Source: Oscillatoria sp. FACHB-1407 (GTDB lineage: Bacteria; Cyanobacteriota; Cyanobacteriia; Elainellales; Elainellaceae). Taken from it: 64,000 nucleotides of DNA. A model generated the notes under the pieces. That model was given only the letters and a program-made list of their open reading frames with translations, made no database searches and was not told the DNA's origin. The stretch covers positions 246,898 through 310,897 of the forward strand of contig NZ_JACJSA010000008.1 of the NCBI RefSeq assembly GCF_014697545.1. Direction: 5' to 3'. Of the stretch, positions 1 through 7,953 are shown in pieces (the stretch's first letter is position 1; the number at the start of each line of letters is the position of its first letter). Position numbers and translations under genes: made by a program.

Positions 1-1
1 G

Positions 2-403
2 GAAGACTATCCCAACGAGCAGGGGTTGAAATCTAGAGCACAGGGCAATGGCTATGCCGGGTTTGTCTTAGAAGTGGGAGAACCTCAATCTCATCGCAGT
101 TATGCCGACTTTAAGCGATCGATTAAAAACCGCAGTCGCCTCAATTTGAGTGCCCTCAATCAAGGAAACGTGACTTACACCAACAGCACTAGGGAAACAT
201 TAGAGCTAACCTACAACCGGGAAAATGACTTGCCTACCGTGACTCGCAATGGCGATCGCTACGATTGGGCATCTCACTATGACCTGTATCGTCCAACCGA
301 AGGAGACCTCATTTCACTGGGCTGGAAACAGGGCACCTTGCGCGTCAACACGGGTGGACACCGCTTTGAAACCACAGTCGGGGGCGATCGTCTGGTTCGC
401 TAA
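2..403 (+). CDS. C-terminal part of an unidentified protein
   Basis: The reading frame is open from the first bases of the window to a TAA at 401-403, so this is the 3' end of a gene that starts upstream. A TTG at 26 could be read as a start, but the frame continues before it without a stop. The visible 133 residues are polar and rich in Asn, Thr, Tyr and Gly (for example YTNSTRETLELTYNRE and TLRVNTGGHRFETTV), which looks like a beta-rich secreted or carbohydrate-active domain. I do not recognise the family. Its codon use and HIP1 content match the neighbours. Confidence 0.6.
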   Translation, partial: EDYPNEQGLKSRAQGNGYAGFVLEVGEPQSHRSYADFKRSIKNRSRLNLSALNQGNVTYTNSTRETLELTYNRENDLPTVTRNGDRYDWASHYDLYRPTEGDLISLGWKQGTLRVNTGGHRFETTVGGDRLVR

Positions 404-620
404 CGGCGGCAGAACGGCTTCTGGCTTGAACCTCTAGACTCCGGGCTTCTTTGGGTGAGAGCAGAAATCTCTGTCATTCCTTAAAGGAAGCCGGGGATTG
501 AATGGCAACCCACTATACTGGCGAATATATTCCTGCCAAGATAATTAATCTCCTGAGAGATCATCCTCCTCGTACAGACGCGATTAATCGCGTCTCTGCA
601 AACTCTTTCTGCCCTTTTCC
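404..620. other. Spacer with a possible decayed hairpin and a palindromic repeat
   Basis: Bases 441-500 hold an interrupted inverted repeat (GGGCTTCTTT near 445 against AAAGGAAGCC near 484). It could be the terminator of the upstream gene or a scrap of an IS200/IS605 right end; I cannot decide between these. The leader of the TIR gene follows and carries the palindrome listed at 572-599. Confidence 0.35.
572..599. repeat. Dispersed palindrome GACGCGATTAATCGCGTC, leader copy
   Basis: A GTACAGACGCGATTAATCGC-type sequence with a perfect 18-base palindromic core lies directly upstream of the TIR gene start. Near-identical copies are at 1207-1234 (inside the TIR gene), 56236-56255, and in degenerate form at 61183-61210. 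It is a short interspersed palindromic repeat of the type common in cyanobacteria. Confidence 0.75.
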
Positions 621-3600
621 ATGACTCCCAATTCCCCTAACCCTGAACCCCTCAGCGTCTTCATCTCCTACTCCCACAAAGATGAAAACCTGAAAGATGA
701 ACTTGTTGTGCATTTGGCAAACCTGAAGCGTCAGGGCAAGATTCGCGCATGGCAAGACCGTGACATCGAAGCGGGAGCCGAATGGGACGCCGAGATCAAA
801 CAGCAACTCGAAGCCGCTGAAGTGATTTTGCTGTTAATCACTCCCCGTTTTCTGGCTTCAGACTATTGCTACGACAAAGAGATGCAACGGGCAATTCAAC
901 GCCACGACGCAGGCACCGCACGAGTGATCCCCATCATTCTCAAACCCTGCGACTGGCAGGATAGCCTCTTCAGCAAATTGCAGGTCGTACCCAAAGATGC
1001 CAAACCTGTCACGAAATGGGATGACCAGGACGAAGCCTTTCTGGATGTCGTCAAAGGGATTCGTCGTGCGGTGGAGTCCCTTCAAGCAAAAAAGCCTCTG
1101 GGGGAAACGCCTGATTCACCCACCGTTTCCCCTTCTGCTACCAATACACGTACGGACGCGATCGCCCATCCCATCGGTACGGACGCGATCAATTTTCACG
1201 GCGCAGGTACGGACGCGATTAATCGCGTCCCTGCCAATCCAATTAATCGCGTCCCTGCCAATCCAATTTTCTCCACCTACAATCCCACCACCTTTACCGG
1301 ACGCGACGCTGAAATCGCCCATCTCACCCAAATTCTGCAAAACGGTTGCCGTCTGGTGTTGATTCACGGCATGACTGGAATCGGCAAAACTGCCCTTGCC
1401 GAACGGTTAGCGGTTAATTTTGTTCAACCCTCCACCCGCTACAGTCAGGTGATTCTCGATCGCGGCGTATCCTCCAGCGACTTCACCAGGGGTGCGCTGG
1501 CGATTTTGGCAAAACTGGGAGACGACACCGCCCAACAATTGCCCGACGAGCAACTGTTGCCCCATCTGCTCAAAAACCTGGAGCAGCAACCCTGCTGGCT
1601 GCAACTCGACTCCCTGGAATATCTGCTCTGCCAAAACGACCAGGGGGAATTTCATTTTGCGGATGCCACCTGGTTAGACTTCCTGGAGCAATTTCTTACT
1701 CGCACCTCTGCGTCCCGCCTCATTCTCACCTCTCAGGCATTGCCGACAGACTGGGGCGATCGCGCCTTTCGCCTCGACAACCTCTGGCAGGAATACGCCC
1801 TGCGCGGTCTGGACAAATCGCAGCGCATCGACCTGTTTCGGCACTATGGCGTGACCCCACAAACTGACGTTGATAGCGATCATCTCTGTGCGATCGCCGA
1901 CTACTTTGATGGGCATCCCCTGATCCTCAAAATGATTGCCGGGGATATTCAAAAGCGTCCCTTTAACGGCAATATAGACAAATATTGGCGCGACTATTAT
2001 CAACAACGCCAAACCCAAACCCGGTTAAAGCTGCACCAGAGCCAGGAAGAGCGGGCGCGGCAGTGGGTGAGACAAACCCTGGAGCAACTGCCCGACCTGC
2101 CTCGGCAAATGTTGCAACGGGGTGCGGTGTTTCGACGTGCGGTGCCAGAAAGCTTTTATCCCGCGATGTTGCCTAACATCCCTGACTCAGAGAGCAGCAC
2201 TGCGCTCACGGTGCTCAAATCGCGCAACCTGGTAGAAGACACTGACCTGATTAACGGCGAATTGTGGGTGCAACAACACAACCTGATTCGGGAGATTGCT
2301 CTGGCTCAACTCAAAACTGACACTGCCATCTGGGAAGCAGCGGAACGTCAAGCGGCTCACCTCTGGCTGACGGCTTACACTCCTGCCCCTGATGCCCCAA
2401 ACTTGGAAACGGTGCGCGGTTACCTGGAGGCATTTGACCATTATTGTGAGATTGCCGATTGGGATACGGCTTGTTCGGTTCTAGATATTCAGATCGACTC
2501 GCCTACACAAGAACCACTCCACTGGCAGCTAGAAACCTGGGGATACTACAAAGAAGAAATTCGACTTTATGAGAAGGTAGTTGGAAAAACTTTGCCTGAC
2601 CGGGATATCCTCTGGTCTCGAGGATTTGGACTTGCGTACTCTGGACTTGGTAACTATTCTTCCGCCGCTCAGTACCATCAACAAAGCTTGAAACTAGCGC
2701 GGAGTAATGGTGATAGAAGCAGCGAAGCAAAAGCCTTAGGCAATCTGGGGGGTGCGTACTACAATCTGGGGCAGTACGAACGGGCAATCGATTTCCATCA
2801 GCAACACCTGACCATTGCGCGGGAGATTAGCGATCGCCAGAGTGAAGGCAATGCTCTGGGCAATCTGGGGAATGCGTACCACAGTCTGGGAGACTATGAG
2901 CGGGCGATCGACTACCATCAGCAATATCTGACCATTGCATGGGAGATTGGCGATCGCCAGAGTGAAGGCAATGCTCTGGGCAATCTGGGGCTTGCGTACT
3001 ACAGTCTGGGAAACTATGAGCGGGCGATCGACTTCCATCAGCAATGTCTAACCATTTTGCGAGAGATTGGCGATCGCGCTGGTGAAAGCAAAGCTCTGGG
3101 CAATCTGGGGCTTGCGTACTACAGTCTGGGAAACTATGAGCGGGCGATCGACTTCCATCAGCAAGCCTTGGCTATTAGTCGGGAGATTGGCGATCGCCAA
3201 TGGGAAGGTATGAGCCTGAGCAATCTGGGACTTGCGTACCACGGTCTGGGAAACTATGAGCGGGCGATTGACCTCTATCAGCAATCCCTGACCATTGCGC
3301 GGGAGATTGGCGATCGCCGGGGTGAAGGCAATGCTCTGGGTAATCTAGGGCTTGCGTACTACGGTCTGGGAAACTATGAGCGGGCGATTGACTACCATCA
3401 GCAATATCTGACCATTGCATGGGAGATTGGTAATCGCCTGGGTGAAGGGACTGCTCTCGTCAATATGGGAGCGGCACAACTAAAGCTAGAGCAGCATTCA
3501 GAATCGTTAGCCAACAACCGAGCGGCATTGGAGATTTTTCGAGAAATTGGTGGTCGAGAGGGAGAAGCTGAATCTCTCAAGAATTTAGCAGAGGTGCATC

Positions 3601-3734
3601 AGGCGTTGGGTAAGATCGAGGTGGCGCGAGAGTTTTGTCAGCAGGCGTTGGCGTTGGCGACGGAGTTGAGCATTCCCCTCAAGGCAGAGTGTGAGACGCT
3701 GATGCAGTCCTTAGGGGGTGGGGATGCCTCCTGA
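621..3734 (+). CDS. TIR domain - STAND/NB-ARC-like NTPase - TPR protein
   Basis: This 1037-residue protein opens with a TIR domain (about residues 11-150; LSVFISYSHKDE, ASDYCYDKEM with Glu87 at the place of the TIR NADase glutamate). A low-complexity linker (151-215) follows, then a P-loop NTPase with Walker A GMTGIGKT at 250-257 and an NB-ARC/STAND-like helical region to about 600. The C-terminal half has tandem 40-residue TPRs (about 690-1000) of kinesin-light-chain type. In known families this order marks a signal-triggered switch: TPR sensor, NTPase oligomerisation, TIR effector consuming NAD or making a signal nucleotide. An immune or abortive-infection role is inference. The ATG at 621 directly precedes the TIR fold. 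Its stop overlaps the next gene. Confidence 0.85.
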   Translation: MTPNSPNPEPLSVFISYSHKDENLKDELVVHLANLKRQGKIRAWQDRDIEAGAEWDAEIKQQLEAAEVILLLITPRFLASDYCYDKEMQRAIQRHDAGTARVIPIILKPCDWQDSLFSKLQVVPKDAKPVTKWDDQDEAFLDVVKGIRRAVESLQAKKPLGETPDSPTVSPSATNTRTDAIAHPIGTDAINFHGAGTDAINRVPANPINRVPANPIFSTYNPTTFTGRDAEIAHLTQILQNGCRLVLIHGMTGIGKTALAERLAVNFVQPSTRYSQVILDRGVSSSDFTRGALAILAKLGDDTAQQLPDEQLLPHLLKNLEQQPCWLQLDSLEYLLCQNDQGEFHFADATWLDFLEQFLTRTSASRLILTSQALPTDWGDRAFRLDNLWQEYALRGLDKSQRIDLFRHYGVTPQTDVDSDHLCAIADYFDGHPLILKMIAGDIQKRPFNGNIDKYWRDYYQQRQTQTRLKLHQSQEERARQWVRQTLEQLPDLPRQMLQRGAVFRRAVPESFYPAMLPNIPDSESSTALTVLKSRNLVEDTDLINGELWVQQHNLIREIALAQLKTDTAIWEAAERQAAHLWLTAYTPAPDAPNLETVRGYLEAFDHYCEIADWDTACSVLDIQIDSPTQEPLHWQLETWGYYKEEIRLYEKVVGKTLPDRDILWSRGFGLAYSGLGNYSSAAQYHQQSLKLARSNGDRSSEAKALGNLGGAYYNLGQYERAIDFHQQHLTIAREISDRQSEGNALGNLGNAYHSLGDYERAIDYHQQYLTIAWEIGDRQSEGNALGNLGLAYYSLGNYERAIDFHQQCLTILREIGDRAGESKALGNLGLAYYSLGNYERAIDFHQQALAISREIGDRQWEGMSLSNLGLAYHGLGNYERAIDLYQQSLTIAREIGDRRGEGNALGNLGLAYYGLGNYERAIDYHQQYLTIAWEIGNRLGEGTALVNMGAAQLKLEQHSESLANNRAALEIFREIGGREGEAESLKNLAEVHQALGKIEVAREFCQQALALATELSIPLKAECETLMQSLGGGDAS
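1144..1262 (+). repeat. Intragenic copies of the GACGCGATTAATCGCGTC palindrome encoding the TIR-NTPase linker
   Basis: The linker codons are built from partial and full copies of the repeat also found outside genes. 1207-1234 is a full copy, 1241-1260 is a second half copy, and 1149-1195 contains two further GTACGGACGCGATC fragments. They encode GTDAI and INRVPANP peptide repeats in frame. This shows a mobile palindrome inserted into, and tolerated by, a coding sequence. Confidence 0.75.
2735..3445 (+). repeat. Tandem 120-bp DNA repeats encoding TPR units
   Basis: Six consecutive units of 120 bp encode 40-residue TPRs (NLGLAYYSLGNYERAID pattern). Neighbouring units are nearly identical at the DNA level, and most carry a GCGATCGC near the unit boundary. 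Low divergence between units indicates recent amplification or gene conversion, so copy number may vary between strains. Confidence 0.85.
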
Positions 3735-4050
3735 AGATTGCGAGTCTCCCTATTTTGAAGTTGTCACCCCATTGGGGGTCTGCATTCGCACTACTCCCGC
3801 ATACTGGGAGAAGATAATCACCTTCAAGCATCCCACTATGGCAGGGCAAGAAGAGGCTGTCCAACAAACCTTGCGAGAGCCTTCAGAAATTCGGCAGAGC
3901 CAGAGTGATCCCGATGTATACCTTTACTACAAGCCTGATCCACCCTACTTCATCTGTGTCGTTGCTCGGCACCTGAATGGAGATGGATTTATCATTACTA
4001 CCTATCGCACTAACCGCATCAAAATTGGAGCATCCCTATGGACAGCCTAA
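3724..4050 (+). CDS. DUF4258-like small protein (putative toxin partner)
   Basis: A 108-residue protein with the pattern TPLGVCIRTTPAYWEKI, FKHPTMAGQEE, then a block with YLYYKPDPPYFICVVARHL and FIITTYRT. This resembles cyanobacterial DUF4258-type proteins (RelE/Barnase-like fold) that are regularly encoded next to a DUF2283 gene. ATG 3724 overlaps the last 11 bases of the TIR gene; a GTG at 3718 is the alternative. It overlaps the following DUF2283 gene by 13 bases. The pairing suggests a toxin-antitoxin-like module; RNase activity is not shown by the sequence. Confidence 0.65.
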   Translation: MPPEDCESPYFEVVTPLGVCIRTTPAYWEKIITFKHPTMAGQEEAVQQTLREPSEIRQSQSDPDVYLYYKPDPPYFICVVARHLNGDGFIITTYRTNRIKIGASLWTA

Positions 4051-4244
4051 AAATTTATTACGACGCAGTTGGTAAAACTCTAACGGTGTGGTTTGACGAT
4101 CCCACTCAAGAGCATGTCGCAGAGGAAACTGAAGAAGAAGTTATTCTCATCAAAAATCATGCTGGGAAAGTCATCGGGTTTGAGCGGCTGAACTACACAC
4201 CTATCAATGCGGAAAATTTATACGTTGAGTTGCTAAAGGTTTAA
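4038..4244 (+). CDS. DUF2283 family protein, first copy
   Basis: This 68-residue protein has the DUF2283 signature: MDSLKIYYDAVGKTLTVWF at the start, an acidic turn, VILIKNHAGKVIGFERLNY in the middle and a short tail. It overlaps the DUF4258-like gene by 13 bases, so translation is probably coupled. DUF2283 proteins are commonly encoded beside DUF4258-like proteins and may act as the antitoxin or immunity partner. No biochemical role can be read from the sequence. Confidence 0.75.
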   Translation: MDSLKIYYDAVGKTLTVWFDDPTQEHVAEETEEEVILIKNHAGKVIGFERLNYTPINAENLYVELLKV

Positions 4245-4252
4245 CCGACTTT

Positions 4253-4480
4253 ATGGCGCAAGTAAAAGTTTTCTATGAACCAGAGACGGAATTACTGACT
4301 GTATTCTGGCAAGGTCCCGGCAAAGAGCAAATCAGTACTGAGTTGGGGGATGGAGTTATCCTGATTAAGGACTCAAGAACTGGAGAACCGATTGGTGTAG
4401 AAATCTTGTCATACCATCCGGGAGATAGCCGTTTTGATGCCGTCAGCGTCGAACTGGGACAGCTGGGTTCTGCTCAATAA
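4253..4480 (+). CDS. DUF2283 family protein, second copy
   Basis: A 75-residue paralogue of the preceding gene: MAQVKVFYEPETELLTVFW, then GVILIKDSRTGEPIGVEIL and a slightly longer acidic tail. It starts only 8 bases after the previous stop, consistent with a single transcript. The sequence is clearly diverged from copies one and three, so the duplication is not recent. Confidence 0.75.
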   Translation: MAQVKVFYEPETELLTVFWQGPGKEQISTELGDGVILIKDSRTGEPIGVEILSYHPGDSRFDAVSVELGQLGSAQ

Positions 4481-4502
4481 CGATATTGGCAGGAGGAATC
4501 GG

Positions 4503-4703
4503 ATGAACGTTAAATACGATGCAGAAGCAGACATTCTTATTTTTATCTTCCGCAATACGTTTCCGGTGAATGCGATTTCTGAGCCTGGAGGCGTGATTAT
4601 CAGCTATAACGAAGCCGATGAACCCGTCAGCATTGAATTTCTCAACGCTTCTAAACGTCAATTAGTGAATCCTCAAAATCTCAATTTAACGATCACCACG
4701 TAG
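4503..4703 (+). CDS. DUF2283 family protein, third copy
   Basis: A 66-residue protein: MNVKYDAEADILIFIFR, then GGVIISYNEADEPVSIEFLN. The start at 4503 is chosen over an upstream in-frame start near 4434 because AGGAGG sits 7 bases before the ATG and the DUF2283 homology begins exactly there. The longer reading would overlap the previous gene. It is the third consecutive DUF2283 gene; a typical locus has one. Confidence 0.75.
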   Translation: MNVKYDAEADILIFIFRNTFPVNAISEPGGVIISYNEADEPVSIEFLNASKRQLVNPQNLNLTITT

Positions 4704-4712
4704 TTGAAGAAT

Positions 4713-4973
4713 ATGAGTTCCAATATTCAACAGCCCTTACAGGTCAATTCAACATTGTCAACGCTTTTGACAGAGCTAGGAGAAGAATGCGAGAAAGTGG
4801 TCTTCCTGCTGAGTCAATTAAAGCTAGCCACATTAACTGATGATCAAAAAGGCGACATTCTGGCTGAACTCGTAGGCTCGGTTACTCACCTTCATGTCCA
4901 TACTGAGAACCTTCCGGAATCGATAGAAGATGAAATTCTGATGCTTCCTGATGAACCAGATGACGAAGATTAG
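4713..4973 (+). CDS. Small acidic hypothetical protein
   Basis: Encodes about 86 residues with a predicted helical middle (LTELGEECEKVVFLLSQLKL) and a strongly acidic C-terminus (LMLPDEPDDED). ATG 4713 is preferred; an in-frame TTG at 4704 abuts the previous stop. I recognise no family. Its position directly behind three DUF2283 genes, on the same strand with a nine-base gap, suggests membership in the same operon. Confidence 0.55.
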   Translation: MSSNIQQPLQVNSTLSTLLTELGEECEKVVFLLSQLKLATLTDDQKGDILAELVGSVTHLHVHTENLPESIEDEILMLPDEPDDED

Positions 4974-5023
4974 AAAGGCACAAGGCTGACAGAGAAGTTG
5001 AAGGACATGATTTCCAGCATTAG

Positions 5024-5107
5024 GCGTTGACGAGGGAGTTGGGCATTCCCCTCAAGGCGGAGTGTGAGACGCTGATGCAACAAATTGAGGCAGAGGAGGG
5101 TTCGTAG
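5024..5107 (+). pseudogene. 3' remnant of a second TPR gene
   Basis: Bases 5024-5107 read ALTRELGIPLKAECETLMQ followed by QIEAEEGS and a TAG. This matches the last residues of the TIR-TPR protein (ALATELSIPLKAECETLMQS, ending at 3734) at both DNA and protein level. No start or upstream frame is present. It is the tail of a paralogous TPR gene otherwise lost, so the DUF4258/DUF2283 cassette lies between two copies of the same gene end. Confidence 0.8.
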
Positions 5108-5325
5108 TCCGCGAAGGCGGACTTTGCCTCTGTAGGCGCGGTTTTAACCGCCTGCCAATCAAAATTGGGCTACTACCCGGCGAATGAATTCGCGGCTACC
5201 CGAACGAAGTCCGCCTGCGCGGACTGGTCGATGGAGATGTCGTTGCAACCGCACCAAATTTGTTGTGATTGCCTGGCGAATAAATTCGCGGCTACCCGAA
5301 CGAAGTCCGCCTGCGCGGACTGGGA
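5106..5325. repeat. REP-like palindromes upstream of the RAYT gene
   Basis: Three copies of the stem-loop AGTCCGC-N4-GCGGACT lie at 5106-5123, 5208-5225 and 5304-5321. The last two sit in a repeated block of about 50 bases with the companion inverted repeat GCGAATGAATTCGC. The same stems flank the transposase gene on the other side and recur at 54.5-54.8 kb, so this is a REP/BIME-type family. Confidence 0.75.
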
Positions 5326-5336
5326 AGAATAGAAGC

Positions 5337-5744
5337 ATGAGGCAAAATTTTACGCAGTTGTACGTGCATCTCGTTTGGGCAACGTGGGATCGATCGCCCC
5401 TGATTACACTCGATATTCAGGAGCCTCTCTACAACGTGATGGTCTACGAGTGTCAGCAGATGGGATGTCATGTGATTGCGATCGGTGGCATTGAGGATCA
5501 TGTGCATCTGCTGGTTGGGTTTCCTGCAACTGTGGCGATCGCCTCTCTCGTTCAACAAATCAAAGGCAGTTCATCCCACAGCGTTGCATATCAAATCAAG
5601 CCAAATACCTTTTTCAAATGGCAGGGAGGCTACGCGGCATTGACGGTTAATTCACAAGATTTGAACTCTGTTGCTACCTACATTCAACATCAGGCAGATC
5701 ATCACCACAAACAAACGCACGTTTTATCGTGGGAACTTCCTTAA
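5337..5744 (+). CDS. IS200-like REP-associated tyrosine transposase (Y1_Tnp, RAYT)
   Basis: This 135-residue protein has the HUH single-strand transposase fold: the histidine pair is His55-Val-His57 in GIEDHVHLLVGFP and the catalytic tyrosine is probably Tyr115 in SVATYIQHQADHH. Length fits the IS200/IS605 TnpA family. ATG 5337 is chosen because the frame upstream to 5184 is made of repeat DNA. No tnpB and no classical IS ends are present. The gene is bracketed by short palindromes, the hallmark of RAYT genes, which process REP sequences rather than move as a full IS. It appears intact. Confidence 0.85.
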   Translation: MRQNFTQLYVHLVWATWDRSPLITLDIQEPLYNVMVYECQQMGCHVIAIGGIEDHVHLLVGFPATVAIASLVQQIKGSSSHSVAYQIKPNTFFKWQGGYAALTVNSQDLNSVATYIQHQADHHHKQTHVLSWELP

Positions 5745-6247
5745 CCTCAATTCTCTTAGTCCGCGACGGCGGACTTCGCCCTGATAGCCGCGACTTTAGT
5801 CGCCAGTTCATCAGCATAGCCAGCGAATTCATGCGCCAGGTTGGAAAATTCTTGCTACAGGAACAAAACCGACCTGCGTCGGTTCGACAAACCCTCAATT
5901 CCCTAGTCCGCGACGGCGGACTTTGCCCTAATAGCTGCGAATTCATTCGCCAGGTTAGAAAATTCTTCCAAGCATCAGGTGTTGCACGAGACACCGATCG
6001 CTCGGTTGCCCTCGCCCCACGAAAAGAGCTAGCGTAGGGTTGGGAGTACATAACCTGAACCTTTTGGATTCAGGTCGTATTGCATTCATCCTTTTGCGTT
6101 AACCCCTTAACTCTTCGGTTCTAAAGGGGTGTCGATCGCCACCGTTTTCTCAATCCCATTTGTAGAAGGGGATTCGAGACATAGGGGCGATCGCTTCATA
6201 ACCAAAACATGGGGTGATCTCTCCCAAATTGAATTCAACTAGCTTTT
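5745..6247. repeat. REP-like palindromes downstream of the RAYT gene; rest featureless
   Basis: AGTCCGC-N4-GCGGACT stems occur at 5758-5775 and 5905-5922, each followed by the GCGAATTCATTCGCC or GCGACTTTAGTCGC companion. The palindrome ACCGACCTGCGTCGGT is near 5868-5883 and recurs near 40131. An ACCCCTT...AAGGGGT inverted repeat lies near 6103-6130 without a T-tract. No convincing gene is present in 5971-6247. Confidence 0.65.
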
Positions 6248-7828
6248 ATGTCTAGAACAACACTGATTAATTTATTTCGTCACGCTTTCAAACTAAATCA
6301 AATTTCAAACCGTTCCAATCGTCCCATTTCAGACATTGAACCACTCTTACAGCAAACCTTCTCTCGGCGGCGAGTGCTACAAACAGGGATGGCGTTTGCC
6401 GGGTTGATGGGGTTGCGTCCCGGACTGGGAGTGCCGATCGCCACCTTTAACAATGACTCTAAAGTGTTGGTCGTCGGGGCAGGAATTTCTGGACTCACCG
6501 CTGCCTATCGTCTGCGTCAGGCAGGGGTACCTGTTGATATTGTGGAAGCCTCCGGGCGCGTCGGAGGTCGGTTACGCAGCTTCAAAGTTGATACCCACAG
6601 CCCCAGCAGCATTGTGGAATTGGGGGGCGAATTCATCGATACTCGCCATACGGCAGTGCGATCGCTTGCGGCTGAATTGGGTTTAGAGTTAGCTGACCTG
6701 AAAGCCGCTGATGTCGGGCTAGAGCCAGAGATTTTGTATTTCCAGGGCAACCGGGTCAGTCGCGATCGCATCATTGAGGAGTTTGCCCCTCTAGCTCAGC
6801 GCATCGTTCAAGACCTGGAAACGCTGGGAACGCGCGACATTACCTACCAGGCTCCCAGTCCCCACGCGATTCAACTCGATCGCCTCTCCCTAACGGAATA
6901 CCTGGATGCGGCTGACATCAGCCCTGTGATCAACCAACTCGTAAAGGTGGCTTACGTCACGGAATATGGGCGCGATGCCGACTCCCAATCCTGCCTCAAT
7001 ATGCTGTTTCTGATCGGCACCGAGTTGGGCAAGTGGGATACCTACGGAGTCAGTGATGAGCGGTGGCATGTGGTGGGTGGCAACGACCAGATCCCCCGTA
7101 CGTTGGCACAGAATTTGAATGGGGCGATCGAAACGGGAGTCGCGTTAGAGTCCATTCGTCCTGCGCCAGATGGGCGATATCGCGTCAGCCTGCGCCAGGG
7201 AAGCAGCAGTGTTGAGCGCACCTATGAGCGAATTTTGCTCACCGTTCCCTTTAGTGTGTTGCGCTTTGTGGATCTGGGCGTGGAGATGCCTCCAGTGAAG
7301 CGACAGGCGATCGCCGAACTGGGTTACGGCACCAGCAGCAAACTAGCAACTCCTTACCGCGAGCGGATCTGGCGCACTCGCTACGGTTCGACCGTCAGCA
7401 TCTACACCGACCTCGACTTCCAAAACACCTGGGAAAGTGCCCGTTATTCCGAAGGCACAGGCGGATGGCTCACTGACTTGCGGGGTGGCACAGAGGGAGT
7501 CAGACTCAGCGGCGGTAGCCCGGAAAGCCATGCTCAGAGGTTAGCGGCAAATCTGGAGCCTCTATTCCCCGGCATTAGCCGCGTGCAACGGGGTCAAGCC
7601 CTCCGTGCGGTGTGGTCTGCTGAACCCTACGCCTTTGGGTCGTATTCCTGCTATTTGCCGGGTCAATGGACAACTCTAGCAGGTTCGGAGGGCGAGCGCG
7701 TCGGCAATATCTGGTTTGCCGGAGAACATTGCTCCCTCGGTTCTCAGGGCTACATGAATGGAGCCTGCGAGACGGCTGAAGCCGCTGCTGCTAGCATCTT
7801 GCAGGATATGAATGTGAAAGTCGCGTGA
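6248..7828 (+). CDS. Tat-exported flavin monoamine oxidase family protein
   Basis: The 526-residue protein has an N-terminal region with a twin-arginine-like motif SRRRVLQTGMAFAGLMGL (about residues 40-57), followed by the FAD-binding Rossmann motif VLVVGAGISGLTAAYRL and EASGRVGGRLRS. The C-terminal IWFAGEHCSLGSQGYMNGA block is the second FAD contact typical of amine oxidases. Such enzymes oxidise amines or amino acids to imines, giving H2O2. The substrate cannot be told. The unusually long stretch before the RR motif may mean that the true start is later. It is monocistronic by spacing. Confidence 0.85.
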   Translation: MSRTTLINLFRHAFKLNQISNRSNRPISDIEPLLQQTFSRRRVLQTGMAFAGLMGLRPGLGVPIATFNNDSKVLVVGAGISGLTAAYRLRQAGVPVDIVEASGRVGGRLRSFKVDTHSPSSIVELGGEFIDTRHTAVRSLAAELGLELADLKAADVGLEPEILYFQGNRVSRDRIIEEFAPLAQRIVQDLETLGTRDITYQAPSPHAIQLDRLSLTEYLDAADISPVINQLVKVAYVTEYGRDADSQSCLNMLFLIGTELGKWDTYGVSDERWHVVGGNDQIPRTLAQNLNGAIETGVALESIRPAPDGRYRVSLRQGSSSVERTYERILLTVPFSVLRFVDLGVEMPPVKRQAIAELGYGTSSKLATPYRERIWRTRYGSTVSIYTDLDFQNTWESARYSEGTGGWLTDLRGGTEGVRLSGGSPESHAQRLAANLEPLFPGISRVQRGQALRAVWSAEPYAFGSYSCYLPGQWTTLAGSEGERVGNIWFAGEHCSLGSQGYMNGACETAEAAAASILQDMNVKVA

Positions 7829-7953
7829 GACACATGCGCTAACACTTAAGGTGCGAATGTTGGGGTCAATGGTGAATTGTCAGGACTCCCATTGACCATT
7901 GACCCCGAACAAGCAAGGATTGACTAGAACAATTTCCATGCATCGCGTTCGAC

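Noticed and set aside
5184..5336. 51-residue extension of the RAYT protein
   Set aside because: It consists of translated REP palindromes; the HUH domain begins at the ATG at 5337.
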